Source: Mytilus californianus
Lineage: Eukaryota > Mollusca > Bivalvia > Mytilida > Mytilidae
Reading direction: 5' to 3'
Assembly (NCBI RefSeq): GCF_021869535.1
Contig: NW_026262582.1
Span: 58,788,851-58,852,850, forward strand
DNA length: 64,000 nt
Below are positions 34,063-46,255 of this stretch, piece by piece (positions within the stretch are counted from its first letter, which is position 1; each line of letters starts with the position of its first letter). The position numbers and the translations under genes are program-made. The notes beneath the pieces were generated by a model. It made no database searches and was not told the DNA's origin. It saw nothing but the letters and a program-made list of their open reading frames with translations.

Positions 34063-34291
34063 AAAACGAACCTTTCTGTCGGATAGGCGAACCTCGAATG
34101 ACAATTCTAGATATCTTATTATAATTTTAGCGCTAAAATTCTAGCATGAAGTTATCATGATTGATATAACTTAAACCGGTAATAACTTACTGATGGTCCA
34201 ATCAAATTAAACATAAACATGTTTTGATTTAAACACACGTGTTAAAAGTAAACAAATACACGTGTTCCCGAGTAACCTTTATAAATACATT
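34063..34291 (-). repeat. split direct repeat A1 (element 5' end)
   Basis: 229 bp, identical by eye to A2 at 29396-29624. Marks the 5' end of the element on the - strand and probably includes its promoter. Confidence 0.92.
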
Positions 34292-34829
34292 GGCGTGAAT
34301 AAGTGAAATTTCCAATGAATTGACCATTGTCCAGTATAAAAATCATTTGAGCTCTTTAAACCTGTATAATGCCATTCCAAAAACATTGCAGCTTCGAAAA
34401 ACACAAAGAACATGGCACTGAAACACTGCTTAATTTTAAGCATGTTCCCGTTGTGGCGTTACAGGCTGTCCGGCAATATGGATGCAACGACAGACGCAGA
34501 CTTGTCTGCACTGGATGTATAAACTTATTATCAGGACCTGGTCTAAAAGAAAGTACATCATAATATTCAGTATTCTCAAAAATTGTGTTATAAAAAGCGG
34601 GGACGGCAAATAGCTTAACATATTTTGTATACTTTCGTCCATCGATGAAGTCCGTCTGTTGCTAATTTTATCCCAAAATATACCTATAGTATAAGTGGTA
34701 TTTTTTATCGTTCGGCTGCTGTCCTATTGACTTATGTGTAATATCTTCAATCATTTAACTTGATTCTCCGGATCATAGTGGGTGCCATGTTGTCAATTTA
34801 GGTTTTCTAAAACGTGCTTTGTATATAGA

Positions 34830-34990
34830 AAAGAGTATGAGGTATGAGTGCCAATGAGACATCTCTCAATCCAAGACACAATCAAGTAAAGTAAGCAATT
34901 ATAGGTTACAGGACGACCTTCAACGCTGAAAAGTAATCTATCAAGGGACCAAAAATGACTAGTATAAAATAATTCAAACGAATAAAACAA
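34830..34990 (-). repeat. interspersed repeat, reverse orientation
   Basis: GGTATGAGTGCCAATGAGAC and GGTTACAGGACGACCTTCAA blocks are the reverse complement of the family at 10428-10572; also like 51425-51600. Confidence 0.65.
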
Positions 34991-35396
34991 CGGCATAATT
35001 TATATACAAAACGAAAAGAGAAAGTATCCAATAAATAAGAGAAATATAATAGACGCTGCAATTTTCACAAAACATATCAGAGTTCACGTCCTTGTCGCAC
35101 ATAAACATGGATAGCATCATAAATGATTTTATTAAGATTGGCAAATATCCGAGTCCGTTAAAAATATCAAAAATTCCAATATCTAAATTAGAAGAAAAAC
35201 GAACTTTGCAAAGACGAAAATAAAACGAAACTACAGCTGTAGTAATTTGTTGAATCAAAAGATTTCAACCAAGGTTTCTGAAACGCAAAATTATGTTTCT
35301 ACGAAAAACACTTTTAAAGACTTTCTAGTGACGGAACCCATTTCGTTTGTTGAAACAGCTTATGTCATTGAAAAAAAGCCTCCTGTTAAAATCACA

Positions 35397-35879
35397 AGTT
35401 CACAAGGTAACAGTCCGCAGGATTACATGTCACCCTACTCGAACACATTATTCAGGCTCCGAGCCGATCAGTCTTTGCTCTTACTCCTGGTAAACGGAGA
35501 AGCAACAAATACCAATTTTCAAGTTTTTGGTTTGACCCGGCCGGGATTCGAACCCACGATTTGTCTGTTATTGATTAACGCATGTTCTTCTTGAATTGAC
35601 CTCCCTATGATATCTGCCGAATAATTACAGGCACATTTAATTCTACTTCCTTATTTTGGATAAAATGTTTTAACAAATTAAGAAGTATGATAAAAATGTT
35701 TACAATCTATATATATGTGTTTTCTTATTTGATGTTTATAAATATGTATGTGTACATGTGTGTAAAAAATTATTACACGATTACTCCGAATTATAAAGGG
35801 GCATAACTCTGACAGAAGTGGAGTGAACTTTAGCTCGATCTTTGCCACAAGAAGTACACATAAACCACTGAAAGAGTTG
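35397..35879 (+). repeat. exon-less copy of the bZIP exon 3 flanks
   Basis: 35397-35690 matches 26059-26345 and continues directly into 35690-35879, which matches 27669-27871. The 1.3 kb between those two segments in the gene (26346-27668, including exon 3) is absent. The + frame of 115 codons across it is repeat-derived. Confidence 0.8.
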
Positions 35880-35881
35880 TA

Positions 35882-36091
35882 ATCTCTGTCCTGCCTTTTT
35901 ATTTTTACACTCTATTCGGTCCTGCCTTTTTTTTTAAAGTATATCCTGACTTTTTTTTACCTTAATTGTCATCCTGACTTTTTTTTTTTGCAAGTGTCTC
36001 ATCCTGCCTTTTTCTTTACTCAAAACTCCTGTCCTGCCTATTTTTTTCAAATTTCATCCTAGCCACCAATAAAAATCAAATGGTAGCTCCC
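35882..36091. repeat. truncated MITE with AATGGTAGCTCCC end
   Basis: Repeated TCCTGCCTTTTT blocks, then AAAAATCAAATGGTAGCTCCC followed by TTA. Only the right terminus is present; full copies are at 47928-48127 and 58794-58994. Confidence 0.75.
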
Positions 36092-38246
36092 TTAGTCTCT
36101 GTGTATTTGTTATTATTCTAAACATTAACGATAATCTTAACCTCAGGATACATTCTTCCACTATACTAGTTAAACAAGTACAATTTCGATCCCTTGCTTA
36201 GTTATGTCAAAGGCAATATCGTTCTGCCTTGCAAACTAATTAATAAATTTATAATATTAATGAAAATTTGATTAGTGCAAACTGTTGGATAACCTATTGG
36301 ATAAATTCTCCCAATGTAGAATACGGATTTATTTTATTTTGATAAAAATAGGATTTCCTGAATCTTTTTTTTGGTGAAAAGTGATAAAAAGAAATCAGAA
36401 AAACTTATGAATATGAATTAATTGAAAAAAAACCACGCACTTGATTTAAAAAAAAGGCATGAAGTAGAATAAATCTAATGTGGGGTAAACTCACATAGCA
36501 GATGCCTTTCCAACATAATATGTAATTACTCTAATTATGATTTATTGTTTCCACTGAAATGTAGAGGCTGTAATTTGTCCTTGTCCTATGTGTAAAGAGG
36601 CATAGAATGACTAAGTAAGTAAGTAATCAGAAATATAAAATGTCAAAACTGACAACAATGCCTTAGTAGGGTGCCCAGTGTCCAAAAAGTCCTCTAGTTA
36701 ACGAGTTTAAGTTAACGGATAACACACGGCTATTTGTTTTGGCAAATTATAGGAAAATCATTATATTTTACAATCATGATTGACTTTGTCGTCGTAAGTT
36801 CCCATGGTCACGATTTTCTAAATTTCGTGTTTTTACAGGGTACCCCCATTTACCGTATTGTACGTGGAATCTTTAACATGAAAAATAAAATTATTACGCT
36901 CTTTGTTGGTGGTTAAAATAGTACTTATAATATAGTTTATACATTAAATATATCATATAACAAAAGCGGAAAGTATTTAAGTGATTTCAGTATAATTATT
37001 TCAGCATTTTAGTAAGACTAAAATTTTACCCGAAATTTACCACATTTTCATTAAAAGCAAAATTATTACGTGTATCATCACGATATGTTTACTCTGATTA
37101 AAGCAATAAGACACTATGCATGTGTGTGCCAAATTTCATGTGTGAAATAAACGTAGTTTTGAAGAAATTAGCAATTAAAAACACAAATTAAGTCAACATT
37201 TTGGCATTGATTAAACACGGATTAGCCCGTGACATTAATCATTTTGTTGCTTATTAACAAGGACAGTGGTCACTTGATACATTTCTCATTTTTGCTTGTT
37301 GTGTGGTTTATTTATTTGTTTTGAATAGCCAGCTAACTTTGTAAATTGTTATTTTCTCCGGAGTAATATGTTTTGTGTCTGTTTTTCAATACTTTAAACT
37401 TTTTATTGAATAGATATTTTTAAACAAAAATATAATTTTATTATAAGAATCAAATCGGTCGGTGTCGTTTCCCACCCGGAATATTGCGTAATGGTCTTGA
37501 ATGATGTTTTCGAACTTAATCCCCCTCGGTGTGATCGACAACAAAAATGTATCACCGTTCGTGCTATAAATTATACGCCAGCAGACACAAGACACAACTG
37601 TAATAATTTCAAAGCTAAATTGGCAATACGTTTGTCCAAGCAAATCACTGAAGCCAATGACCTATATGTGCCAAGCTGGCAGCAGGAAATTTTTTTCTGG
37701 ATTGACCTTTTTTTCATCTGTTGCTACGCATGCTTATTTTTTTCCGCGGCTTTGCTGCGCGAAAATTTATTTTCACTTTTGTACACATTTATATCCTCAA
37801 CTATCCTGCATTTCATGTTGCAGAGTATTCATTTTCATCCGGTCTTGTGCAAAGTCATTTATTTTTAGTTCATAAATACCAGGCAAAGTTGTTCATTTTC
37901 AAAATCCTCCTCCCCTTCCTCCTTTTGAAATCAAATGGTCGTCCCCTTACTGAAAGCTAATGAAAGGACGTCATCAATTTATAGTCTGAGAAAAGTATGA
38001 CCATAAACATCTTACCGTAAAAACTATGATTCTACTGGTACAGCATGTTTTACTAACTGACTGAATTATGTCGAAATTCTTAGGGAAAAGGATTATATTT
38101 ATTCTTTATACGCCTGTCTCAAGTCATGATCGAGCCGGTCTTTGAATGGTTGTCGTTGGTTCATGTCTGTCAAATTTTTTGGGCAAATTGTATTGTTATA
38201 AATTAGGCCGTTAGTTTTCTCAAATGAATTGTTTCAATTTTTTATG
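36092..38246. other. intergenic, no gene recognised
   Basis: AT-rich. The longest frame (37491-37868 +, 125 codons) starts with a cysteine-containing polar half and ends in a hydrophobic half. I recognise no domain and see no splice context, so I do not call it a gene. Confidence 0.4.
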
Positions 38247-38350
38247 TCCGGGCCTTTTATAGCCGACCATACGGTATGAGTTTTTCTCATTGTTGAAGGC
38301 CGTACGATTGCCTATAACTGCTTACTTCCACATCTCCTTATTTTCATATT
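38247..38350 (+). repeat. interspersed repeat (GGCCTTTTATAGCCGAC family)
   Basis: Contains CATTGTTGAAGGCCGTACG and CCACATCTCCTTATTTTCAT as in the copies at 10428 and 50000. Confidence 0.7.
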
Positions 38351-38394
38351 ATACAAGGTATTACATAAAATTAACATTATCAATGTTCCATGTA

Positions 38395-38780
38395 AATGAG
38401 GTAAGGTCAGATGAACTCTGCCACAAAGACACTTTGCTACCATTCCATACACCAAATATATGTGTCCCATTACTTTTAGTATCTGAGATAAGGACTTAAA
38501 CACGAACTTAACCTTGTTCACTGATTCATGAAATGAGGTCAAGGTCAGGTGAACCATGTATGACCGACATGTAGACCTTGCAAGGATACCATATATCAGT
38601 AACCAAATATAGTTATCCTAGAACTCATGATAAAAGAGATGCGAAGGATACCAAAGGGACATTCAAACTCACAAGTGAGACATTCACATGACGAAAAAAA
38701 GCTATAAAGTTTTTTTAGCAGTCACTTAACCATGAAAATGAGGCCAAGGACAATGATTATATGACAGACGGGAACTTCGT
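38395..38780 (+). repeat. diverged tandem units with ATGAGGTCAAGGTCAG
   Basis: Related blocks near 38395, 38530 and 38737 ('atgaggt(c)aaggtcagatgaac'), about 130-200 bp apart. Confidence 0.5.
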
Positions 38781-40040
38781 AACACAATGGATCTATAAGA
38801 TAAGATAAGATAAGATAAGAAAAAATTATTTTGATTCGGCACAAATTAAAACACAAACACAAGCTCTAAGGAGCTTTTGACAGAATATAAAAACATATAC
38901 ATAACATAAAAACAGTCTAATTAAACACATAAAACAACCTGTAATACAGAGCTGAATCTTACATACATAGCATGCAATAAAAATTTAGCTACAAATTTAG
39001 AATGAAATAAAACATTTTTTACCTACATTAAAGTTTAAAATTTAGATTAAAAATATGGTAACTATTTAAATATTAAACAGATTACTTTTAAAATTCAAAT
39101 ACAAAGTTTAGAACTATAGTACATGCTTTGAGATCTAGAAATTTCAAAGAACAGAATAGTTTCTATTATCTATACACAAAGTATGAATCATCCGATTCCT
39201 CTACCCTCTGAAATATCAATATATACAAATAGTTTACGGGGTTGCCGCTACCACCGTCAGACTGTATGCTGTATGCCTCGCATTCTGCGACTTGTTTTGA
39301 ATGCGATTTAAAAAAGAACAACGGAAATCATCTCTCCAACCTAAACCTGGTCGGCGGGCTTTCAACGTAACAGTAGACAATGAAACGTAATAGCTATTGC
39401 TAGCTTCGGCAATTTTTCTATGTTGTTTCAATCTGATTTAAATTCTAATCTATATCATGTATATTAACTCGCGTGCTCGTATATATAAGCTCATATGAGG
39501 ATAACGAAATCAGAGATCTATATTCTAATTGAATTGATGTTGTTTACAACCCTCTATTTGTAGATAATCTTTAACTTCATGTCAATTGTAGGCCAATTTA
39601 TGCTCAAAAAGGCATATAAGTGTGTAAGATGGAGTGATTAACCTGTTTCTAATTGTCATTTTGTTGTCATATATACTTTAATAGAAACCCTCCCTCTTTT
39701 TCACCGTTTGCAATCTTTCATATTTCTATAAAGCAAAGATATATTCAGACCTGCTAATTCAATCCATTCTGCATTAATATTACACCAGTTTTGGAACCAA
39801 GTACAATTTCATGTGCTTCCACACTCACCAAAAATTGGATGTTTACCCAGAAAATCATTACGAACAACTTCTATCAAAAGACGGGAAAAAAACATTTTGC
39901 GAGGGCAACTTATAAATGTTAATATCTAAGAAAAACATCTCTAGAGATCACTTGTATCGAATCTTGTGTAAAAATTCCGAATTTGGAAAGTTTAATAGGT
40001 CAAGGTTACTGTTATTTACCAGCTGAATAATTACATTACA
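38781..40040. other. intergenic, short (GATAA)n only
   Basis: A short GATAA run at about 38798-38820 precedes a T/A-rich stretch. No gene seen. Confidence 0.5.
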
Positions 40041-40044
40041 TGTA

Positions 40045-40400
40045 TGTTTCATTATAATACGTTATTTTGATTGGCTAACAGCAATCTCGCGTCATTCTGA
40101 AATTAACCTTCATTTCAAAATGAAATGTAACATTCATGATGACACGAGCTTCCATAATAAAGTGCTCAGGTAAGTAAAAGAAAAACTTGATAGAAATCGT
40201 GTTTTCATGATCCTAGCAAAAAAATGTAATTATAAGTATTGAATGCTTCTTTTAGTAATTTGATAGGGTTGTAAAAGCGTTCACCGTGCGCACATTTTTA
40301 GAATGAAGCGCTTCTGCGCTTCATACAAAATGTACTTCGGTCAACGCTTTTTCACCCCAATAAATTTACAAAATGAAGCATTCATTTCTTAAATGAAAAT
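40045..40400 (+). repeat. interspersed repeat, copy 1
   Basis: Shares TGTAATTATAAG(T/A)ATTGAATGCTTCTTTT and GTGCGCACATTTTTAG with 43480-43795. Confidence 0.65.
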
Positions 40401-41529
40401 TGTAAATGTGCACCCTATAAGTACAAATGTCAATCTCGAACTATATTTGGCAACATAAATATCAAATTAGAAACTATAGTTATAATCCTTTAAATTATTC
40501 GAATTTATTTTGCTATAAACGCATATATGTAGGGGTGATCAACTGTCTAAACGTGACTCTGCGTTTTCCTAGAAATTTAAGCTTTGACCTTTGACCCAAA
40601 TTTAAGAAAATCGTGACAACTGTAGACATTGACGACATTAATATTTCGATGAGGCTTGTTTTCCTCTTTCCAATGATATAAAATACAGCCGTGTGTTATT
40701 CCGTTAACACAAATCGATCAAATTCGTTGACTGGGCACCCTATCACATGTACAAATGGTTCAATGTTAAACAGTAGTGCATTAAAAAAGTCTCATACTAG
40801 ATGGTTCACGGTTTTATCCTATTTGATAAGTTCTTAGCACAAAAGTATTTGAAATGTAATTTATAACATTTGTAATGTAATTGAAATATAATATTACATT
40901 ATACATCTGTTATCTATACGAAAAGAAATCAGTATGTTATTGAAATGTATTTTATTATTATTATTATTTTGGCATGTATTTGAACCCAGGTCTGCCACCA
41001 TTTTAATCTCGATATCTGGAATAACAAAGGTTCGTGGAAGAATCATTACAGTCATACGAACTAGAAGAAAAGTATAATAGTTACAATTACAAACAAAACA
41101 ATTGCAAAAAAATATCAGATCGTTTCAGGGAATGCTCGAAGTTACCGAAAGCAAGCCCAAAGTACTTAACCTGCTGATAAGAAATCATGCCATCCTACAC
41201 TGTAAATCGGTGCTGAACAGGAAGACGTTAGTGTTCGTTAACGTTTGATTCGTTCACATGTTATTATTTTAATGATTTCTTTTCAAGCAAACACCGAAAA
41301 ACTTTCCGTAATTTATTCCTGCAGAACTAATACGATACGTCGTTTTGCTTTCTCGCTTACTTCAATATATATACCTTACTTTAACTATTATCTCCGCACA
41401 AAATATGATATTCACAATGTTACATGTATATCACGGTGCTAAGAGAGATAACGAACGTTTTGCCTAGGTTTTATTTTGTTGTTGAAAATACAAATTTCTC
41501 TCTCTCTCTTTCCCTTTCTCATGCCACCC

Positions 41530-41660
41530 TTCGCGGACATTTATCTAACTCCAAGTAACCAGTCTTTACATTTATCCCTTATTACCAAGTGCTTAGCAGA
41601 GAAGCAGAAAATACCAATACAAAAGTTGTTTGGTTTGACCCGGCGTGGGATAAATTAAGC
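41530..41660 (+). repeat. diverged SINE-like fragment
   Basis: GAGAAGCAG..AATACCAAT and TTGGTTTGACCCGGC as in 26130-26220, with large gaps. Confidence 0.5.
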
Positions 41661-42269
41661 CCACTTTTTCCGGCATATGAGGCGAGCACGTTTCCACTAG
41701 ACGTACTTTCGAGGAGAATAAAATCGCTGTCGATGTCGACATCAGAGCATACATAATTATATATTATGCTTACTTACATTAAAGGATAACTGAAAAATTA
41801 CAGAAAATGTTCATACTCTGTTAGAATAAAAAGTAAAATCACAAAAATACTGAACTCCGAGGAAAATTCTAAAAGGAAAGTCCCTAATCAGAATATTAGA
41901 GCTTTAAGTACCGTTCTGATGAAGATTAACATTATCCAGAGGATAATGCATTCTCTTAAAATTTCTTTTTCCGTACACGTAACGCGTTCCTGTGAATAGT
42001 CTAGTTTATGTATTGGCCTATGTATCTCCGAATTTAATTCATATTGCACATGTACACCTGTATTTCAATTTTATTTTTATTTCAATACTTATTTTGTTCT
42101 TTTCATTTTTTTGTTGCTTGGGGATGATAGTGCTGCCTAGTTTTAAGGTGGCGGAAAGAGGAGGTTAGGAGGCTGTTTGTAGGGCAGGAGGCAGGGATTG
42201 TTAGACTGTTAGAAAATTATGTTCCACACAATTCTTATTCGTGTTTAGTGGTGACACACTCCGTTACCG

Positions 42270-42497
42270 GTATACAAAGACGAAGGTATAGGACCGAGAT
42301 ACCAAGACAAGGATATAGGGCCGATATACCAAGATGAGGTTATAGGGCCGAGATACCAAGACGAGGATATAGGGCCGATATACCAAGATGAGGTTATAGG
42401 GCCGAGATACCAAGACGAGGATATAGGGCCGATATACCAAGATGAGGTTATAGGGCCGAGATACCAAGACGAGGATATAGGGCCGAGATATCAAGAC
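42270..42497. repeat. 27-bp minisatellite (54-bp higher-order unit)
   Basis: About eight units of GA(G/T)ATACCAAGA plus (C)GAGG(A/T)TATAGGGCC. Adjacent units alternate GATGAGGTTATA and GACGAGGATATA, giving a 54-bp period. The - strand RPYILVLVS frame is a by-product. Confidence 0.93.
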
Positions 42498-42544
42498 GCC
42501 AAGATTCCAAGACAAATACCGTTTTCTCCATCTCCAATACAAAT

Positions 42545-42840
42545 ATTCCTTAACAGCTAACAGTTAAACGTTTAAACGATCAATTACTGAACGGTTAACT
42601 GTGAAACCGTCAGTTCCTGAACGGTTTACTGTAAAAAGCGATATATTTCTTACAGGTTAACGTTAAAACAGTCAATTCCTTAACGGTTAAAGGTTTAAGG
42701 GTCAATTTCAGACTGTTTATCGATAAAACGGTCAATGTAATAGCGGTTAACAGGTACACAGTCAATTCCTTAACAGTTTACGGTTACACGGTCAGTTTTT
42801 TAACGCTCGGAAACGGCCATTTCCTTAACTGTTAAAATGA
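42545..42840. repeat. degenerate repeats of GGTTAACGGTTAAACGGTCAATTCC type
   Basis: At least eight diverged units of about 33 bp with GTCAATTCCTTAACGGTTA-like cores. Confidence 0.75.
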
Positions 42841-43479
42841 TAATAATAACGCATACATTTTAACATTTCATTCTACACAGAACACTTTTGTTATCGATCC
42901 ATCCGTTGTTTCAGTTGTAATAAGATTTTTTGAGCTGTTTTGTTTAAACAGAATTGGTTCATCTATCAATGTGTTCAATTGTCTGCTCGATATTAGAGAA
43001 TGTAATTCCTCTCCTAAAATATTATAACGTATCGGTGTATCAATGTTGGATAGTCTGAAACATCCTCACAATTTACATTGAGTAAGTATTAAGCTATTTA
43101 AGTTCCTCTCTAGACTGGTTTCCTGCCCTTTATTTGTTTGACTCTAAACAATGTTGACGTAGATACCCGTGAATACTATCTTAGTTTACCTTCTTCGTTA
43201 CATACAAATAACTTATTCATTATTGATGTAAAGGTTTGGTCCACACCCCGATACATGTATTTTTGTCATAATTAAATGTGAATCGTTTTGCCCTTATTTA
43301 GCTTCGTTCCAATTTTTTTTTTCAAAATGGATTAAACAAGTAACAAAAATAAATAAATTAGTCATTCCTTCGTCAATGTCGATGTTAGCATTTATTATTA
43401 TATATATTGCATAACAGGAAGTTATATTATATAAGAATTGAATATATCATAAAGTTACTTAGTTAAAATGACTGTAATT

Positions 43480-43795
43480 ACATCACATGTATTAAAGATT
43501 CACTAGAATCCGTAATTTTGATTGACTCACAACAATCGCCAGACATTGATTCCAAAATTAGAATTTGTTTCCTAATAAAATTCAACATCCATCACAGCAC
43601 TTTCATTCCTTGACAACGTCACAACATGCATTGGAAAACTAACAGAAAAATTAAATACAACTCTTATTTTCAATGTTGTATCATATAAATGTAATTATAA
43701 GAATTGAATGCTTCTTTTTGTAATTTTAAAAGGGTTGTAGAGGCGTTGTTCGTGCGCACATTTTTAGTATGAAGCGTTTCCGTAAATGAGGAAGA
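43480..43795 (+). repeat. interspersed repeat, copy 2
   Basis: Co-linear but diverged relative of 40045-40400. Confidence 0.6.
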
Positions 43796-43874
43796 GTGTG
43801 ATTAATGAGTAATTCGACACATGTAAAAAGGTTTTGAATTTTTACTCGAATTGTCTGACTGTACTTTTAATTCT

Positions 43875-44366
43875 CTGAACTGGGCTAGTATTTCTCTTAA
43901 CGTGATTATTATCTCTTAACTTGATTATTATCTCTTAACTTGATTATTATCTCTCTTAACTGTTGTATTATCTTTTAAATTGACTCTTATCTCTGAACTT
44001 GGCTTGACTATTATCACTTCCCCTGATTATTATATCCAGGAACATATATATTGACATACTGTTCCCAGTTATATCTTATCTAAAATTGTTGTTTTCATTT
44101 TTTATCACTTAACCTAACTGTTACATGTACCTCTTTACTTCTCTGCTATCTCTTAAATGGACTATTATCTCTAAATTTGGCTATAATCCATTAACCTCGA
44201 CTGTTATCTATGTATTTGACTGTTGTCGTTTAACTTGACTGTTATTTCTTAACTTGACAATTATCTCTTAATTAGACTATTATCTCTTAACTTGGCTATT
44301 ATCCCTTAACCTAGACTTTTTTCTCTGAATTTGACTGTTATCGTTTAACTTAACTATTATCTCTTA
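43875..44366. repeat. 19-bp degenerate tandem array, left part
   Basis: Units of CTTAACTTGACTATTATCT with many substitutions; continues at 45195 after the retroelement relic. Confidence 0.88.
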
Positions 44367-44429
44367 AAGAGAGGCGAAAGATACCAGAGGGACATTCAAA
44401 CTAATAAGTCGAAAGTAAACCGACAACAC

Positions 44430-45010
44430 CATGGCTAAAAAAGAAAAAGACCAACAGAAAAACAACAGTACACAAAACACAACACAGAAAACTTAAGACT
44501 AAGCAACACGAACCCAATCAAAAACTGGGGTGATCTCAGGTGCTCCGGAAGGGTAAGCAGATCCTGCTTCACATGTGGCACTCGTCGTATTGCTAATGTT
44601 AGTACCCACCCGGTCATAAGTCTTATTCGGTAGGTCACATTGGGGAAAAGGGGGGACGAGATTGTAGTTACGACATTAGGAACATATCCGCTATCATCTG
44701 TGAAACGGATATTCCATAACGTTCAACCAACTCGTGATGTCGTCCGTAAAACTTACGAAGGAATGATTTCAACTTCACCACTTGGAACTCTTGGTTTTAA
44801 TAGCTTCCTTGTGAGCAGCAACCCTCTATCAAGGAAATTATGATAGGAAATACAAGCCCTGGAATATCGTATCAACTGGGAGATATATACTCCGTATGCA
44901 GGCGCTGCTGGAAAGTTGCTACATAGAAATGGAAATTTCACAATCGGGAAGCTGAAATCATCTCATTTGTCGTAAAGTTTTGTTTTGAACCGACCCTAAT
45001 TGTCAATTTC
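44430..45010 (-). pseudogene. decayed retroelement polyprotein C-terminus and 3' tail
   Basis: The - strand encodes AYGVYISQLIRYSRAC followed by DRGLLLTRKLL (44941-44753). I recognise this block from the C-termini of abundant animal retroelement polyproteins. Upstream residues continue only in another frame and the frame ends early, so it is a relic. The following 3' tail is a widespread repeat, also seen at 60-240 (+) and 540-645 (-). The relic splits the 19-bp tandem array. Confidence 0.6.
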
Positions 45011-45194
45011 TAGATGTAAGTCAAGATATGAGGCAGACTTAACTGTATCTGTTGTATCCTTTATCTCAAGTTTGATGGGATAGATGCGTTCAACAAAGTC
45101 ACCAAATTTTGGAATTATTTAGTGAGAGAACATCATCTATATAGCGGAAGGTAAACTCAAAGGATACTGCTTACTTCTTTTCTTTCTTCTTTCT

Positions 45195-46255
45195 TCTTAA
45201 ACTTGACTATTATCTCTTAACTTGACTATTATCTCTTTACGTGACTATTATCTCTTAACTTAGCTATCATCCCTTAACATGGACTATTATCTCTGAATTT
45301 GACTGTTATCGTTTAACTTGACTATTATCTCTTAACTTGACTATTATCTCTTTACGTGACTATTATCTCTTAACTTAGCTATCATCCCTTAACATGGACT
45401 ATTATCTCTGAATTTGACTGTTATCGTTTAACTTGACTATTATCTCTTAACTTGACTATTATCTCTTTACGTGACTATTATCTCTTAACTTAGCTATCAT
45501 CCCTTAACATGGACTATTATCTCTGAATTTGACTGTTATCGTTTAACTTGACTATTATCTCTTAACTGGACTATTATCTCTTTACGTGACTATTATCTCT
45601 TAACTTAGCTATCATCCCTTAACATGGACTATTATCTCTGAATTTGACTGTTATCGTTTAACTTGACTATTATCTCTTAACTAGACTATTATCTCTTTAC
45701 GTGACTATTATCTCTTAACTTAGCTATCATCCCTTAACATGGACTATTATCTCTGAATTTGACTGTTATCGTTTAACTTGACTGTTATCTCTTAACTAGA
45801 CTATTATCTCTTAACGTGACTATCATCTCTTAACTGGATTATTATTTCTCTTAACTTGACTAATACCTCTAATTTTGATTATTATTTCCCTCAACTTGAC
45901 TATTATTTTTCTACACTTGACTCTTATCTATTTACTTGACTAGTATCTCTAAACTTGAGTATCATTTCTCCTAACTTGACTAATATTTCTCCCAACTTGA
46001 CTATTAGTTCTCTTAACTTGACTATTATCTCTTAAATTGACTTTTGTTTCTGGTAACCATGACTATTATTTCTCTTAACGGGACTTTTATCTCTACAACT
46101 GAGTATTTTTTCTCCTAACTTGACTATTATCTCTTAAATTGACTATTATTTCTCGTAATTTGACTATAATCTCCTAACTTGAATATTATCTCTTAAATTG
46201 ACTATCATTTCTCGTAACTTGACTATAATCCTTAACTTGAATATTATCTCTCACA
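45195..46255. repeat. 19-bp array with 115-bp higher-order units
   Basis: The block TTTACGTGACTATTATCTC recurs at 45236, 45351, 45466, 45581 and 45696, an exact 115-bp period made of six 19-bp-like monomers. From about 45835 the array decays to single monomers. Confidence 0.93.

Larger units (their letters stand above)
29086..34291 (-). mobile_element. Ngaro/PAT-type tyrosine-recombinase retrotransposon
   Basis: A 5206-bp element read on the - strand. In element order it contains repeat A1 (34291-34063), gag (two frames), RT-RNase H, a minisatellite spacer, tyrosine recombinase, repeat B1 (29725-29624), repeat A2 (29624-29396) and repeat B2 (29187-29086). This A1-ORFs-B1-A2-B2 layout is the split-direct-repeat structure of Ngaro and PAT elements in the DIRS order, which integrate through a tyrosine recombinase instead of a DDE integrase. 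No methyltransferase-like ORF was seen, which favours Ngaro/PAT over DIRS-1. Both repeat pairs appear identical by eye, so the copy looks young, yet gag is frameshifted. The RT and recombinase frames are open with catalytic residues intact. Confidence 0.9.

Noticed and set aside
35247-35594. 115-codon + frame containing GLTRPGFEPT
   Set aside because: The peptide is the familiar spurious translation of a SINE-like repeat; the same DNA occurs at 26059-26345.
37491-37868. 125-codon + frame
   Set aside because: No recognisable domain, the second half is low-complexity hydrophobic, and there are no flanking splice signals.
42264-42542. 92-codon - frame of RPYILVLVS repeats
   Set aside because: Pure consequence of the 27-bp minisatellite.
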